Assembly: GCF_017591435.1 (NCBI RefSeq)
Contig: NC_059304.1
Span: 27,113,316-27,177,315 of the forward strand
Reading direction: 5' to 3'
Length of the DNA stretch: 64,000 bases
DNA from: Portunus trituberculatus
Lineage: Eukaryota; Arthropoda; Malacostraca; Decapoda; Portunidae
The notes beneath the pieces are model-generated. The model was not told where the DNA came from. It did not search any database and was given only the letters and a program-made list of their open reading frames with translations. How positions within the stretch are numbered: position 1 is the first letter of the stretch; every line of letters begins with the position of its first letter. Both the position numbers and the translations under genes were made by a program. Below are positions 35,450 through 46,645 of the stretch, piece by piece.

Positions 35450-36803
35450 CCCGATTCTGTCTCTTGTCTGTCAATGTTGCGGGACTCGCGTTCGCAGGCA
35501 AATGTCACTCGACCGAGTCTCCCTAAACCTTTTGGCCTTCGAGTGGCAAACCTCTTGATTGTTTTGTCCAACGACCCCACTCCTGTCTACTCTTTCCGGC
35601 TTCTACGAGTTGGTTATTGGCAGCTTCCGGTTGTTTCATTATGCCCTCCTGCAATGGATGGCAAGAAGGATTTTCCATCAGCTCTGTCCCATTCACGGTT
35701 TTTAAGAACACTTTTTAACTCATTCTGATGATATTCCCGTTTTTACTGATTCTTCCAAATCCGACGCAGGCGTTGGATTTAGTGTGGTTTTCGCCTCTTT
35801 TTATCGGTCTGGCACTCTTCCTTCAGTGGCATCCGTTTTTACCGCGGAGCTGTCTGCCATAGTCCTAGCTTTACAGGTAATTTTTACTATCCCTCTTTCG
35901 TCTTTTACAATTTTTAGTGACTCTCGTAGTGCTCTTACTGGTCTCTCTTGCACTGTCTCCCTTAACCCTTTGGTTTTATCAGCCCTGGAGTGGCTATATC
36001 TTCTTACCCAACGAGGATATCGTGTTGGGTTCTGTTAGGTCCCTGGTCACATTGGTGTTCCAGGGAATGAACACGCAGACCGCCTCGCTTAAGAGGCAGG
36101 AAGTCGCGCTCCATCTCCTTCCCCTGTTCCGTTTGGGAGAGATCACTACTTCCACACTCCCTCAGTGGACATACACCCATCTCCGTGATCACCGTGCACA
36201 GACTTTATTGGCGCGACTTCGTATAGGTCACACGTACCTTACACAAAGGTACTTCCTGACCAGGGACCCTCAACCTTATTGTGATGACTGTTTGGTGCCG
36301 CTCACCGTGCGGCACCTGTTGGTAGAGTGCCCTAGTTTGATCGAGTTACGACACCACTACCTCTACCGCTGTCGCGGTAGAGATAGCGGTGTCTATTATA
36401 TCTCAAAGGTTCTTGGACCAGTGTCTGGCCCAGGGCCATGACGTTTTTAGGTTTTTGGGAGAAGCTGGCTTTCTCCCAAAGCTTTGAATTTTATTCTTAT
36501 TTTATTATATGTATTTTAAAATTTTATTTAGTTTTATTGTGTTTTTTAGTTTTTAAATACTGTTTGTTTTTAACTGCTATATATTTTAAGTTTTAAGTTT
36601 TATTTAGTTTATAACTTAGTTATATATATATATATATATTTTTTTTTTAGTTTTTCCTCTTTTACAGTATTATTTTTAATCAATTTAAATAAGTTGTTTT
36701 TCTTCATATATATATACACGTTTATTTCATTTCATTTTTTGTTGAGGCGCCAAATGACCATTGTTGTTGCGGCGCCAAAAATTAAAATACATCCTTCTAT
36801 CCA
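35450..36803 (+). mobile_element. LINE family B, copy B7, short 3' copy
   Basis: It begins in the RT C-terminal region (MLRDSRSQANVTRPSLPKPF, 35474), joined to the B6 tail at a shared TCC/CC. RNase H carries FTAELSAIVLALQ and a frameshift at about 36036, plus a deletion that removes the end of RNase H. The post-RNase H region (LTRDPQPYCDDCLVPLTVRH) is intact. The 3' UTR differs from B5/B6 and ends with GCGGCGCC and a mutated tail at about 36800. Confidence 0.82.
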
Positions 36804-37075
36804 TAAATGAAAGTCTTAATGCTTCCACCCCTATTATATACATCCCTCTATTGCAAGATTTACTTAGTATTCTGAATCGTTTATATCTTTCTCTGCTAAG
36901 TTCTGGAACTCCTTGCCTGTTTCTTTAATTCTTCCTTCTTATGAATTTAATTAATTGAGAGGGATATGTCATGAAACTTTATACCACATGTTTGGCTTAC
37001 CTTTATGACCCTGTTCAGGGACCGGCAACTCAGTGGGTCTTTTCTTAAGTCAATTTTTTTGTGGTGCTTTTGACG
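36804..37075 (+). mobile_element. LINE family A 3' fragment (A3)
   Basis: The sequence matches the end of family A ORF2 and its 3' UTR: TCTGGAACTCCTTGCCTGT corresponds to the final KLWNSLP segment, and CAGGGACCGGCAACTCAGTGGG to the 3' UTR of A2. It is heavily decayed. It ends about 35 bp before the splice acceptor of the ionotropic receptor exon at 37110. Confidence 0.65.
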
Positions 37076-37109
37076 GTTCCCCTCCTACATAATATATCCT
37101 TATCTTCAG

Positions 37110-37268
37110 GGCCTGTCAGATCGCTTTATTCCACTGACTGATCTTGAGAACATCGTAGAATACATACTAAGTGGCGAAGGCGTCTACATTGCATCAATCA
37201 ACAATCTCAAATACACCATATCGTTGCACACCACCTCGAAAGGAAGCCCTACACTTAGGGTGATCAAG
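37110..37268 (+). CDS. Ionotropic receptor (variant iGluR) exon: start of S2 ligand-binding lobe
   Basis: This 159-bp exon encodes 53 residues in phase 0. A pyrimidine-rich acceptor (TATCCTTATCTTCAG, AG at 37108-37109) precedes it and GTAAGA follows it. The protein begins GLSDRFIPLTDLENIVEY and ends TTSKGSPTLRVIK. In ionotropic receptors the third transmembrane helix is followed by a P-[IL]-x-[ST]-L-x-D-L-like segment that opens the second ligand-binding lobe; IPLTDLENIVEYILSGEG fits that place. IRs are heteromeric ligand-gated cation channels of arthropod chemosensory neurons. It joins in phase with the exons at 50908 and 57192, but a piece of S2 is missing between this exon and the next. 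It is surrounded by retrotransposons. Function is assigned from family pattern only; which IR it is cannot be said. Confidence 0.72.
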
Positions 37269-37809
37269 GTAAGATAGGTTAAGGTAAATATTAAGACTGT
37301 TCCTAGAGCTGTATTTTTTATTTAATATTTTTTTCGGTGTCTATCTCCTACAATTTTGGAATGAGAAATCTAAAATAAGGCAAACTTTCCTCTCTCCTCA
37401 CTTAAAATGAATATATAGCTACTATTGTTTTTGTTATTATGGACGCCATCTTTGATAAAAAAAAAAAACATGTCTTGTCAGATTCTTTAGAAATCTGTAC
37501 TCTATACCTAATCAGGAAGACTCATCGAACCTAATATTACTTATCTAATCTAATTTACCAAACCTAACGAAATCTGATCTAACATTACCTCCACTACAAT
37601 AACCTAATCTGACCTAAAGCAACATTACGTCTTAATCTCAATGGCGGTACGTTGGAAACGCTCTAGCAGACACATTTTTGTTGGGGGAGCAACATAAATT
37701 GCGGTTAAATGCAAAATTCTACTACTCAGGTGTTGGTCCTTGAACTGGATCAAAAGACTTAGCGAAACGGATTTCATGACACTTAACATAACATATAACA
37801 TAAATAATA
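37269..37809 (+). other. Intron sequence of the ionotropic receptor gene
   Basis: Following the donor GTAAGA, AT-rich DNA with several TAACCTAAC-like stretches is seen. I looked for the missing S2 exon here (phase 0 in, phase 0 out) and did not find one. Confidence 0.5.
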
Positions 37810-38035
37810 ACATAACAAAGGGCCACCAGGGCCCATCTAGGTTATCCTGTATCAGTCGCACAGCGACCTCGTAATCAGTACTTAAAGATACACTTACAAG
37901 TACACAATACATTATATACTAATTCTAAATATTTGGCCCATTAACAGGGCTAAGTCCTGCAGCGAATTCCTCTACAATCTGTGATCCCCATACGTGGGGA
38001 TCATGTCTTGTTTAACTATAATAAATTTCTTATAA
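37810..38035. repeat. Probable dispersed repeat with a 9-bp-stem hairpin
   Basis: The sequence between about 37810 and the start of LINE B8 has the look of a repeat-family end. It contains a perfect hairpin TGATCCCCA / TGGGGATCA at 37982-37990 and 37995-38003 with a TACG loop, followed by an AT-rich end. No second copy exists in this window, so calling it dispersed rests on general resemblance only. Confidence 0.35.
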
Positions 38036-39227
38036 AAACTCCCCCTCAGATGGGAACCACCTTGTCGTGGTGGGGGAGCTTGCGTGCCCCTGTGACCTAG
38101 CGAGATAAGCTAGAGGGGGCTTAGGCCCCTGCTCTGCTCTTTCGAGGGGGAGAGGGCTACCCATGCTAGTAAGGTCGCCAGTGAAAGGCCAGACTAAATG
38201 GTTCCTACGTAGGCTGCCAGTGGACAGCGGAGCCACCCGCTAGAGGGATCGCCCAGTAAAGGCCGTCCTGTGCTGGATGTTTGGGTGTCCAGGCTGGGTA
38301 GCTCTGTCGTGGACAAACATTCGTAGCATGTGTGGCCTTTTTTTAAAACGACTGGTCCGCATGGGAACGAGGTACCCCATCCACGACAGCCAGCGCTCCC
38401 TCCCACTGTAGTCCCAGTAAGTGGTTTCCCTTGCCCCTGGAGCCAATCTTTTGTGTAGCTGTTTTTTATGGGAAAACACAAAAAACATTCAGGTTCTCGT
38501 AAGGTGGGTGACCTGGCCCACGAGACGGCATCTTCAGGTCTGAGTGGGAAGGAGGATTCCCCTCAACAAGAGTCTCCCGTAGCAGTCTCCTGTTCTGAGA
38601 GTTCTTCTGAGGGACGTATTTTTGCTGCATATGACTCCCTTGTGATGGTAAATGTTAACCCATCATTTTCTTATCACGCCTTGCAGTCACTTCTCAAGGT
38701 GTATGACACGGTTCTTCGCATTCGACTTGTTTACGATAAGGACTTTCCGTCTAATCGCTGCTATGTAACGTTTCTGTCATGCAATGAAGCCCGTTTGGCA
38801 GTAGAACATGTAGCATCACTGCCTCTTGCTGGCTCTGGTTTTAAGACAGAACTTCTCCACTCTCGCAATATTTCGGACAGTGACACGGACTACATCCCAA
38901 ATCTTTTTGACAACCATTCAGAGAATTCAGTTCCTGAAGTCTGCCAGATCCCGCCTCCACGTTGGTTTGTGGCCTACTACAGAAATGGGCGCGACAATTT
39001 TATCCACGCCTCCTGGTACTTGTCCAAAGAGATCGGCAGGACTCCTGAGGGAAACCTCAAGAAATACGGGAAGGAGGTGTTCGTGCGAGCAAAAGTCTTC
39101 ACGCAGGCAAGGATGTTTCAACATCTCCCCTGCCCTAATGACAGCATGTTTGAGACTATTAAAGCACATCTCACCTTTAATTACAGTAAAGCTTGTGTGT
39201 ACAGTCAGGATCTGTATGAATTTCCCC
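38036..39227 (+). mobile_element. LINE family B, copy B8, 5' leader and ORF1 part
   Basis: The leader begins CCCCCTCAGATGGGAACC and contains the usual 5' UTR. ORF1 from the ATG at 38468 is open for about 250 codons: MGKHKKHSGSRKVGDLAHET, VNVNPSFSYHALQSLLKVYD, IPPPRWFVAYYRNGRDNF, ARMFQHLPCPNDSMFETIK and YSQDLYEF. It is the best N-terminal ORF1 in the window. It is cut at 39227, where the 5' leader of B9 follows. No continuation of B8 is found after the B9 tail. Confidence 0.86.
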
Positions 39228-39673
39228 CCCCCCAGATGGGGGGAAAATTGTTGTGCTGGGGGGGCTTGCGTGCCCCTGTGACCTGGCGAGCTAGGCTATA
39301 AGGGGCTTAGGCCCCTGCTCTGCCCTTTCGAGGAGGAAAGGGCTACCCATGCTAGTAATGTCGCCAGTGAGGGGCCAGACTAAATGGTTCCTACGTAGGC
39401 TGCCAGTGGACAGCGGAGCAACCCGCTGGAGGGATCGCCCAGTAGGGGCCGTCATGTGCTGGATGGTTGGGTGTCCAGGCTGGGATGCTTTGGGAGGGGG
39501 GTCTCAGCTCTGTCGTGGACAAATATTTGTAGCATGTGGAGCCTTTTTTTAAAACGACTGGTCCGCATGGGGACGAGGTACCCCGTCCACGCCAGACAGC
39601 GCTCCCTCCCATTGTAGTCCCAGTAGGTGATTTCCCTTGCCCCTATAGCCAATCTTTTGAGTAGCTGTTTTTT

Positions 39674-41050
39674 ATGGGAAAACATAAAAAACATATAAGT
39701 TCTCGTGAGGTGGCTGACCTGGCCCACGAGACGTCATCTTCAGGTCTGAGTGGGAAGGAGGATTCCCCTCCATAAGAGCCTCCCGCAGCAGTCTCCTGTT
39801 CTGGGAGTTCTTCTGAGGGACGTATTTCTGCTGCATATGACTCCCTTGTGATGGTAAATATTAACCCATCATTTTCTTATCACGCCTTGCACTCACTTCT
39901 CAAGGTGTATGGCACGGTTGTTCGCATTCGACTTGTTTATGATAAGGACTTTCCTTCAAACCGCTGCTATGTAACTTTTCTGTCATGTGATGAAGCCCGT
40001 CTGGCTTATAAATATGTAGCATCCCTGCCCTTTGCTGGCTCTGGCTTTAAAACAGAACTTCTCCACTCTCGCAATATTTCGGACAGTGACACGGACTACA
40101 TCCCAAATCTTTTTAGCCACTATTCAGAGAATTTAGTTCCTGAAGTCCGTCAGATACCGCCTCCACGTTGGTTTGTGGCCTACTACAGAAATGGGCGCGG
40201 AAATTTCATCCACGCCTCCCGATACTTGTCCAAAGAGATCGGCACGATTCCTGAGGGAAACCTCAAGAAATAAGGGAAAGGGGTGCTCGTGCGAGCGAAA
40301 GATATCACGCAGGCAAGGATGTTGCAACATCTACCATATCCTTCTGACAGCATGTTTTAGACTATTAAGGCACATCCCACCTTTAATTACAATAAAAGTT
40401 GTGTGTACAGTCAGGATCTTTACGAATTTCCTGAAGAGGAAATACTGGGTATGTGTCCTAACTCAGTCCAGAAGGTGGCAAAGCTAAAGAATTCTACTAA
40501 CATGGTCCTTCTCACCTTCTTTGGTTCCACCCTCCCAGACCGTGTTCATATCGGTTCTATCAACCTTAGGGTGAGGCACTTTGTTTCTAGCCCTCATCAG
40601 TGTTTCTCATGTTATTCGTACGGGCAAAGCAAAAACTCGTGTAAAGAAGCTTCTCGATGTGGTAATTGCTCTGCACTAGACACGCATTCAGAGGAGCATT
40701 GCAATGCAGCAGCTTATTGTTGTTTCCATTGCCGTGATGCTCACCAGGTACCTTCCAGGCAATGCCATAGGTATCGCTTAGAGCAGGACATTCTACAACT
40801 TCCTAACACGCAGTTCATCAGCCTAAGTAGCGCCCGCCGTGAACTCCTGTACCCCCAAAAGGACGGTACTGGTGCGACATCCTATGCTGCATTGGCCGCT
40901 CGCTCTTCTCCTGAGTCTGCCGGTCCGAAGACGACGACAAGTGCTACCTCTCGCTCTGTTGGGGCGGGTGGTCCTGTTCAATTGGTCAATAGGTTTGCGC
41001 TTTTGTCTGATGACTCAGTTGAGTCACCTGTAAGAAGCTATAGCACTGCA
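39674..41050 (+). pseudogene. B9 ORF1: gag-like protein with zinc knuckles
   Basis: Open pieces: 39848-40273 (VNINPSFSYHALHSLLKVYG, then a TAA replacing a codon after NLKK) and 40403-41059 (YSQDLYEFPEEEILGMCP, VQKVAKLKNSTNMVLLTFFG). It carries knuckles CFSCYSYGQSKNSC (His replaced by Gln), CGNCSALDTHSEEHC and CFHCRDAHQVPSRQC. An extra Cys codon occurs before the last knuckle. The C-terminal Ser/Pro-rich tail is removed by the deletion at about 41040. Confidence 0.82.
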
Positions 41051-44000
41051 AGTTGCTAGGTGATAGTACTTATACTAGTCCTCCTGGCTATCGTGCCTTT
41101 TTTAGTACACCATTCCCTGACCAGGGCCACCACGGTGGCACAACTATTCTAGTCCGTCAGGATATACTACCTGTTATCTCGTTACAACTTAACTCTCCCC
41201 TTCAGGTGGTTGCTGTTAAGGTCTTTATGGGACGACTGTACACCATTTTTAGTTTATATCTCCCTCCTCGGCTTCCTGTCTCCAGGGGTGAGCTTGACGG
41301 CCTGGTGCTTCAGCTGACTCCGCCTTTTCGTTTGTTGGGAGATTTTAACGGCCGTCACCCACTGTGGGATGAAGGTGCTTGTAATCCCCATGAGGTTTTA
41401 ATCGGTTCTTTTATTGAGGATGAGGGATTAGAGGTTTTAAATTCTGGAGATGTTACACATTTTCACAGTCCTACTGGGACTTTTACAGCTATCGATCTTT
41501 CTCTTGGTATATCTAATTCTTTCCTCGATTTTAATTGGCGAGTCCTACCGGATTTACACGGTAGTGACCACTTTCCGATTTTATTGGAATCTGTGAACTC
41601 TGACCCACTCTCGGCCCCCACACTGGGTTTTAGACAAGGCATATTGGCGTCGACTCACAGACCTTAGCTCTTTTATCCGTTCACTGGCTGACTTTTCTAC
41701 TTGTGCTGAGGCTGTTGATTATTTTACCGATTTTTTAGTTTCTTTAGCGCTTCAAACAATCCCTAGGACGTCAGCTCGCTTTAATAAGCGTCCCGTTCCT
41801 TGGTGAAACGCAGCATGCACTGCAGCGGTGAAAGAGAAACGGGCAGCTTTCTCTCGTGTCTCCGACGACATCGTGGGGACCCGCAGTGCCTGGAAGTTTT
41901 TCGCCGCTGCCGAGCTCAGGCCCACCACGTTTTGAAAGAGGCACAAAGAGCCTCGTGGAAAGCCTATGACTCTTCCATAAACATCCGCACCCCTCTTACG
42001 GATGTCTTCAACAAAGTCCGCCGAATTGCTGGGAAGAATTCTTCTCCTTCCCCACCAATTTTGTTGTCTGCTGGGCGAACGGTGGCAGACCCTAGGAATG
42101 TCGCCGACCTCTTCGCGGAACACTTTGCCAGTGTTTCCCAGAGGCATCCTGCAGCTCCGGGCGCACGTCACCGCCAGAGAATGGAATCTCTCGGCATAAA
42201 CTTTTCTTCCGCTGGAGGGGAATCTTATAATGTCCCTTTCTCTGCTTCCGAGTTGCGGACTGCTTTGTCCCAGTGTCACGACTCTTCTCCTGGGCCAGAT
42301 GATATACCTTATGCTTTCTTGCGCCACATGTCTGACACTGCTTTTAAATTTATATTAAATCTTTATAATATGATTTGGCATACCGGTGACTTTCCATCTT
42401 CTTGGAATGTGGCAGTGGTTCTCCCATTTCCGAAGCCTGGGAAAGATAATCTAAGTGCTACGAACTACCGTCCTATATCTTTGACATCCTGCATTTGTAA
42501 AGTTTTAGAAAAGATGGTAAATGTAAGACACATGTGGTACTTGGAGATGGGGAAGTACTTGTCATCGGTACAGTACGGCTTCCGAAAGATGAGGTCTACT
42601 ACTGATGCCCTTTTATCCCTAGAGTCTTCCATTTGTGAGGCCTTCGCTAATCACCACCATCAAGTAACAGTGTTTTTTGACCTGGAGAAAGCCTACGACA
42701 CGGCTTGGTGTCATGGCATTTTACACTCTTTATTTATTTTTGGCCTTCGTGGCCATCTTCCTCTTTTTATCCAACAGTTTTTATCCACACGTTTTTTACG
42801 GGTTCGAGTGGGGAGTGTTCTCTCAGAGGCTACTGCTCTAAATGACGGCGTTCCACAGGCAAGTATTCTTAGTGTTACATTATTTGCAGTCGCCATAAAT
42901 GGTGTGATTGATACTCTCCCAGATGGCATTCACAGCTCCTTATATGTTGATGATTTATGTATTTAAAATTTGCTGCTGCTAGGATGTCACTGATTGAGCG
43001 CAAGCTCCAAATGGCGATCAATAGGATGTCCAGTTGGGCCAACATGAACGGTTTTCGATTCTTCACCTCGAAGACCGTAGCTATGCATTTTTGTCGCAAC
43101 CGTGGTGTCCATCCAGATCCTGATTTATACCTTGCCAATAGACGCCTCTCATACGTGGAGGCGTCTCGATATCTTGGGCTTTTATTTGACAACCGTCTCA
43201 CCTGGGTTCCCCATTTCCGTTCTCTTAAGGCGTCTTGTCGGCAGGCATTATCCCTTCTTCGGGTTTTAAGTCACACCTCTTGGGGTGCGGACAGGGACAC
43301 GTTGCTGCTGCTTCACCGTACACTCATACTTCCAAAGCTGGAATACGGCTGTGAGATCTACTCATCCGCAACGGATGCACGACTACGCACGCTTGACCCC
43401 GTGCATCATGCTGGGGTCCGTTTCGGTACGGGTGCATTTCGGACATCTCCAATACCTAGCCTTCTAGTGGATGCTGGCTTCTGGCCGCTAGACCTCCGGC
43501 GTCAGTCTTCGATGCCCCCGGTGTTGGTTTCGCACCCACCGTCTTTCTGATTCTGTCCCCTGTGTGTCAATGTTGCGGGACTCGCGCTCGCAGGCGTATG
43601 TCACTCGACCGAGTCTCCTAAACCTTTTGGCCTACGAGTTGCAAATCTCGTGGCAGAGTTATCTATCGACCCCACTCTTGTGTACTCTTTCCGGCTTCCC
43701 CGAGTTGGTTATTGGCAGCTATCTGTTACCTCATTATGCCCTCCTGCCATAGATGGCAAGTAGGATTTTCTGCCAGCTCTGTCCCACACACGGATTTTAG
43801 AACACTCTTTTATGCATTCTGATGATATCCCATTTTTTACTGATGGTTCCAAATCCGACGCAGGCGTTGGGTTTAGTGTGGATTTCCCCTCTTTTTATCG
43901 GTGTGGCAGCCTTCCTTCAGTGGCATCTGTTTTCACTGCGGAGCTGTCTGCCATAGTCCTAGCTTTACAGATTATTTTCACTCTCCTGGTTTCGTCTTTT

Positions 44001-44640
44001 ACAATTTTTAGTGACTGTCGCAGTGCTCTTACTTCTCTCTCTTCCCCTATATCATTTAACCCTTTGGTTTCGTCAGCCCTGGAGTGGCTATATCTTCTAA
44101 CGCAACGAGAATATTGTGTTGGGTTCTGTTGGGTCCCTGGTCACGGAGGGGTTCCAGGGAATGAACACGCAAATCGTCTTGCTAAAGAGGCAGCAAGTCG
44201 CGCTCCATCTTCTGCCCCTGTTCCGTTTCGAGATGTATTTCACACTATTCGTGTGGCGGTTGCAGCAATTTGGTAGAGGAGATGGCTAACGGGGGTCACA
44301 ACCTCGAAAATGGAAGAGATCACTACTTCCACTATCCCTCAGTGGACATACTCCTATGTCTGGGATCGCTGTGCACAGACTTTTTTGGCGCGACTGCGCA
44401 TAGGTCACACGTACCTTACACAAAGGTACCTGATGACCAGGGACCCAGAATCTTATTGTGATGACTGCTTGGTGCCGCTCACTATACGGCACCTTCTTGT
44501 AGAGTGCCCTAGTTTGATTGAGTTACGACACCGCTACCTCGTCGCGGTAGAGACAGCGTTGTCTATTATATCTGAAAGATCCTTGGACCAGAGTGTCTGG
44601 CCCAGGGCCATGACGGTTTTAGATTTTTGAGAGAAGCTGG
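41051..44640 (+). pseudogene. B9 ORF2: endonuclease, reverse transcriptase, RNase H
   Basis: EN (41053-41667) lacks its first motif but keeps LPPRLPVSRGELDGLV, LLGDFNGRHPLWDEG, FTAIDLSLGISNSFL and LHGSDHFPILL. RT (41800-42966) is open for 388 codons: PGPDDIPYAFLRHMSDT, NYRPISLTSCICKVLEKMV, VQYGFRKMRSTTDALLSLES, FFDLEKAYDTAWCHGIL, LNDGVPQASILSVTLFAVAI and LYVDDLCI. A stop created by a small insertion lies right behind the YVDD box (about 42963). The thumb (42957-43550) and RNase H (43812-44276: FTAELSAIVLALQ, SDCRSALTSLSS, WVPGHGGVPGNEHANRLAK) follow in other frames. Only a handful of lesions separate it from an intact frame. Confidence 0.85.
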
Positions 44641-44856
44641 GCTTCTCCCAAAGTTTTGAATTTTATTCTTATTTTATTTTGCATTTTATTATTTTATTTC
44701 CTTTTATTGTCTTTTTTTTAGTTTTTAAATATTTTATTGTTTTTAACTGTTTTTATATAGTTTTTATAACAACTCTGCCATTTTAAATTTCTAAACTGGC
44801 GCTACATGACCTTAGGCGTTGCGGTGACTTATATATAAAATCCAATCCAATCCAAT

Positions 44857-46645
44857 CCTGTTATCTCATTATGCCCTCCTGCAATGGATGTCAAGAAGGA
44901 TTTTCTGGCAGCTCTGTCCCACACTCGGTTTTTAGAACACTTTTTTTTATCCATTCTAATGACACTCCTATCTTTACTGATGGTTCCATTTTCTGACGCA
45001 GGCGTCGGGTTTAGTGTAGATTTCCCCTCTTTTTATCGGTGTGGCAGCCTTCCTTCAGTGGCGTCCGTTTTCACTGCGGAGCTGTCTGCCATAGTCCTAG
45101 CTTTACAGATAATTTTTACTCTCCCTGTTTCGGGTGTCCAGTTTGGCCAACATAAACGGTTTTCGATTCTCCATCTCAAAGACCGTGTCTATGCATTTTA
45201 TCGAAATCGTGGTGTTCATCCAGATCCCGACTTATATCTTGCCAATAGACGCATCTCTCGTGTGGAGGCCACTCGATATCTTGGCCTATTGTTTGACAGC
45301 CGTCTTACTTGGGTTCCACATTTCCGTTCTCTCAAAGCGTCTTGCAGGACGGCAGTATCTCTTCTTTGCGTTTTAAGTCACACCTCTTGAGATGCGGACA
45401 GGGACACTTTGCTGCTTCTTCACCGTACACTTAAACTGTCCATCGACCCCACTCCTGTCTACTCTTTCCGGCTCCCGCAAGTTGGTTATTGGCAGCTGCC
45501 GGTTGTTTCATTATGCCCTCCTACCATAGATGACAAGAAGGATATTTTGCCAGCTCTGTCCCACACACGGTTTTTAGAACACTTTTTTATCCATTCTGAT
45601 GATATCCCCGTTTTTACTGATGGTTCCAAATCCGACGTAGGCGTTGGATTTAGTGTGGTTTTCCCCTTTTTTTTTTTATCGGTGTGGCAGCCTTCCTTGG
45701 GTAGCCTCCGTCTATACTGCGGAGCTGTCTGCCATAGTTTTAGCGTTACGGATTATTTTTACTCTTCCGGTTTCGTCTTTTACAATTTTTAGTGACTGTC
45801 GCATTGCTCTTACTGCTCTCTCTTGCACTTAACCCTTTGATTTTTTCAGCCCCGGAGTGGCTATATCTTCTTACCCAACGAGGATATCATGTTGGGTTCT
45901 GTTGGGTCCCTGGTCATGTTGGTGTTCCAGGGAATTAACACGCAGACCTGCCTCGCTAAAGAGCCAGCAAGTCGCGCTCCGTCTCCTTCCCTTGTTCCGT
46001 TTCGAGATATATTTCATGCAATTCGTGTGGCAATTGCAGCACTTTGGCAAAGGAGATGGCTAACGGGGGTCGCAACCTTGAAAATGGGAGAGATTACTAC
46101 TTCCACACTCCCCCAGTGGACTTACACCCATGTCCTGGATCGCCGTGCACAGACTTTATTGGCGCGACTTTGTATAGGTCACACCTACCTTACACAAAGG
46201 TACCTCCTGACCAGGGACCCTCAACCTTACTGTGATGACTGCTTGGTGCCGCTTACAGTGCGGCACCTACTAGTGGAGTGCCCCAGTTTGACTGACTTAA
46301 GACACCGCTACCTCTACCGCTGTCGCGGTAGAGATAGCGGTGTCTATTATATCTCAAAGGTCCATGGACCAGACTGTTTAGCCCAGGGCCATGACGTTTT
46401 AAGTTTTTGGGAGAAGCTGGCCTTCTCCCAAACCTGTGAGTTTTATTTCATTATATGTATTTTAATGTTTTATTTAATTTTTTGTAGTATTTTTTTTTTT
46501 GTTTTTTGTTTTAGTTACTTTAAATTTCATTGTTTTTACCTGCTTTTAGTCTTTTCATCATTTTTCTTTTAAACCTTTTTGTTTTCCATTAGGAATTTCA
46601 GCGGCGCCATATGACCTCCGCCGGCGCCTAATTTAAATCAACCCC
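44857..46645 (+). mobile_element. LINE family B, copy B10, rearranged
   Basis: It begins before RNase H (CCTGTTATCTCATTATGCCC), joined at TCC to the B9 tail, and enters RNase H. At about 45131 it jumps back to the RT thumb (VQFGQHKRFSILHLK reading, other frame NINGFRFSISKTVSMHF). It then jumps forward at about 45430 to the segment before RNase H and runs through RNase H (WRNYGLF-like region; LTRDPQPYCDDCLVPLTVRH) to a 3' UTR. The terminal GCGGCGCC boxes are partly lost and the tail is replaced by a C-run at about 46640. Confidence 0.78.

Larger units (their letters stand above)
39228..44856 (+). mobile_element. LINE family B, copy B9, nearly full length with an internal deletion
   Basis: The leader CCCCCCCCCAGATGGGG begins at 39228. 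ORF1 starts at ATG 39674, ORF2 remnants run from about 41043, and a 3' UTR with an (AATCC)3 tail ends at 44856. A deletion at about 41040 removes the ORF1 C-terminus and the beginning of EN (roughly 650 bp compared with B3). Otherwise the order is complete. Confidence 0.87.
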
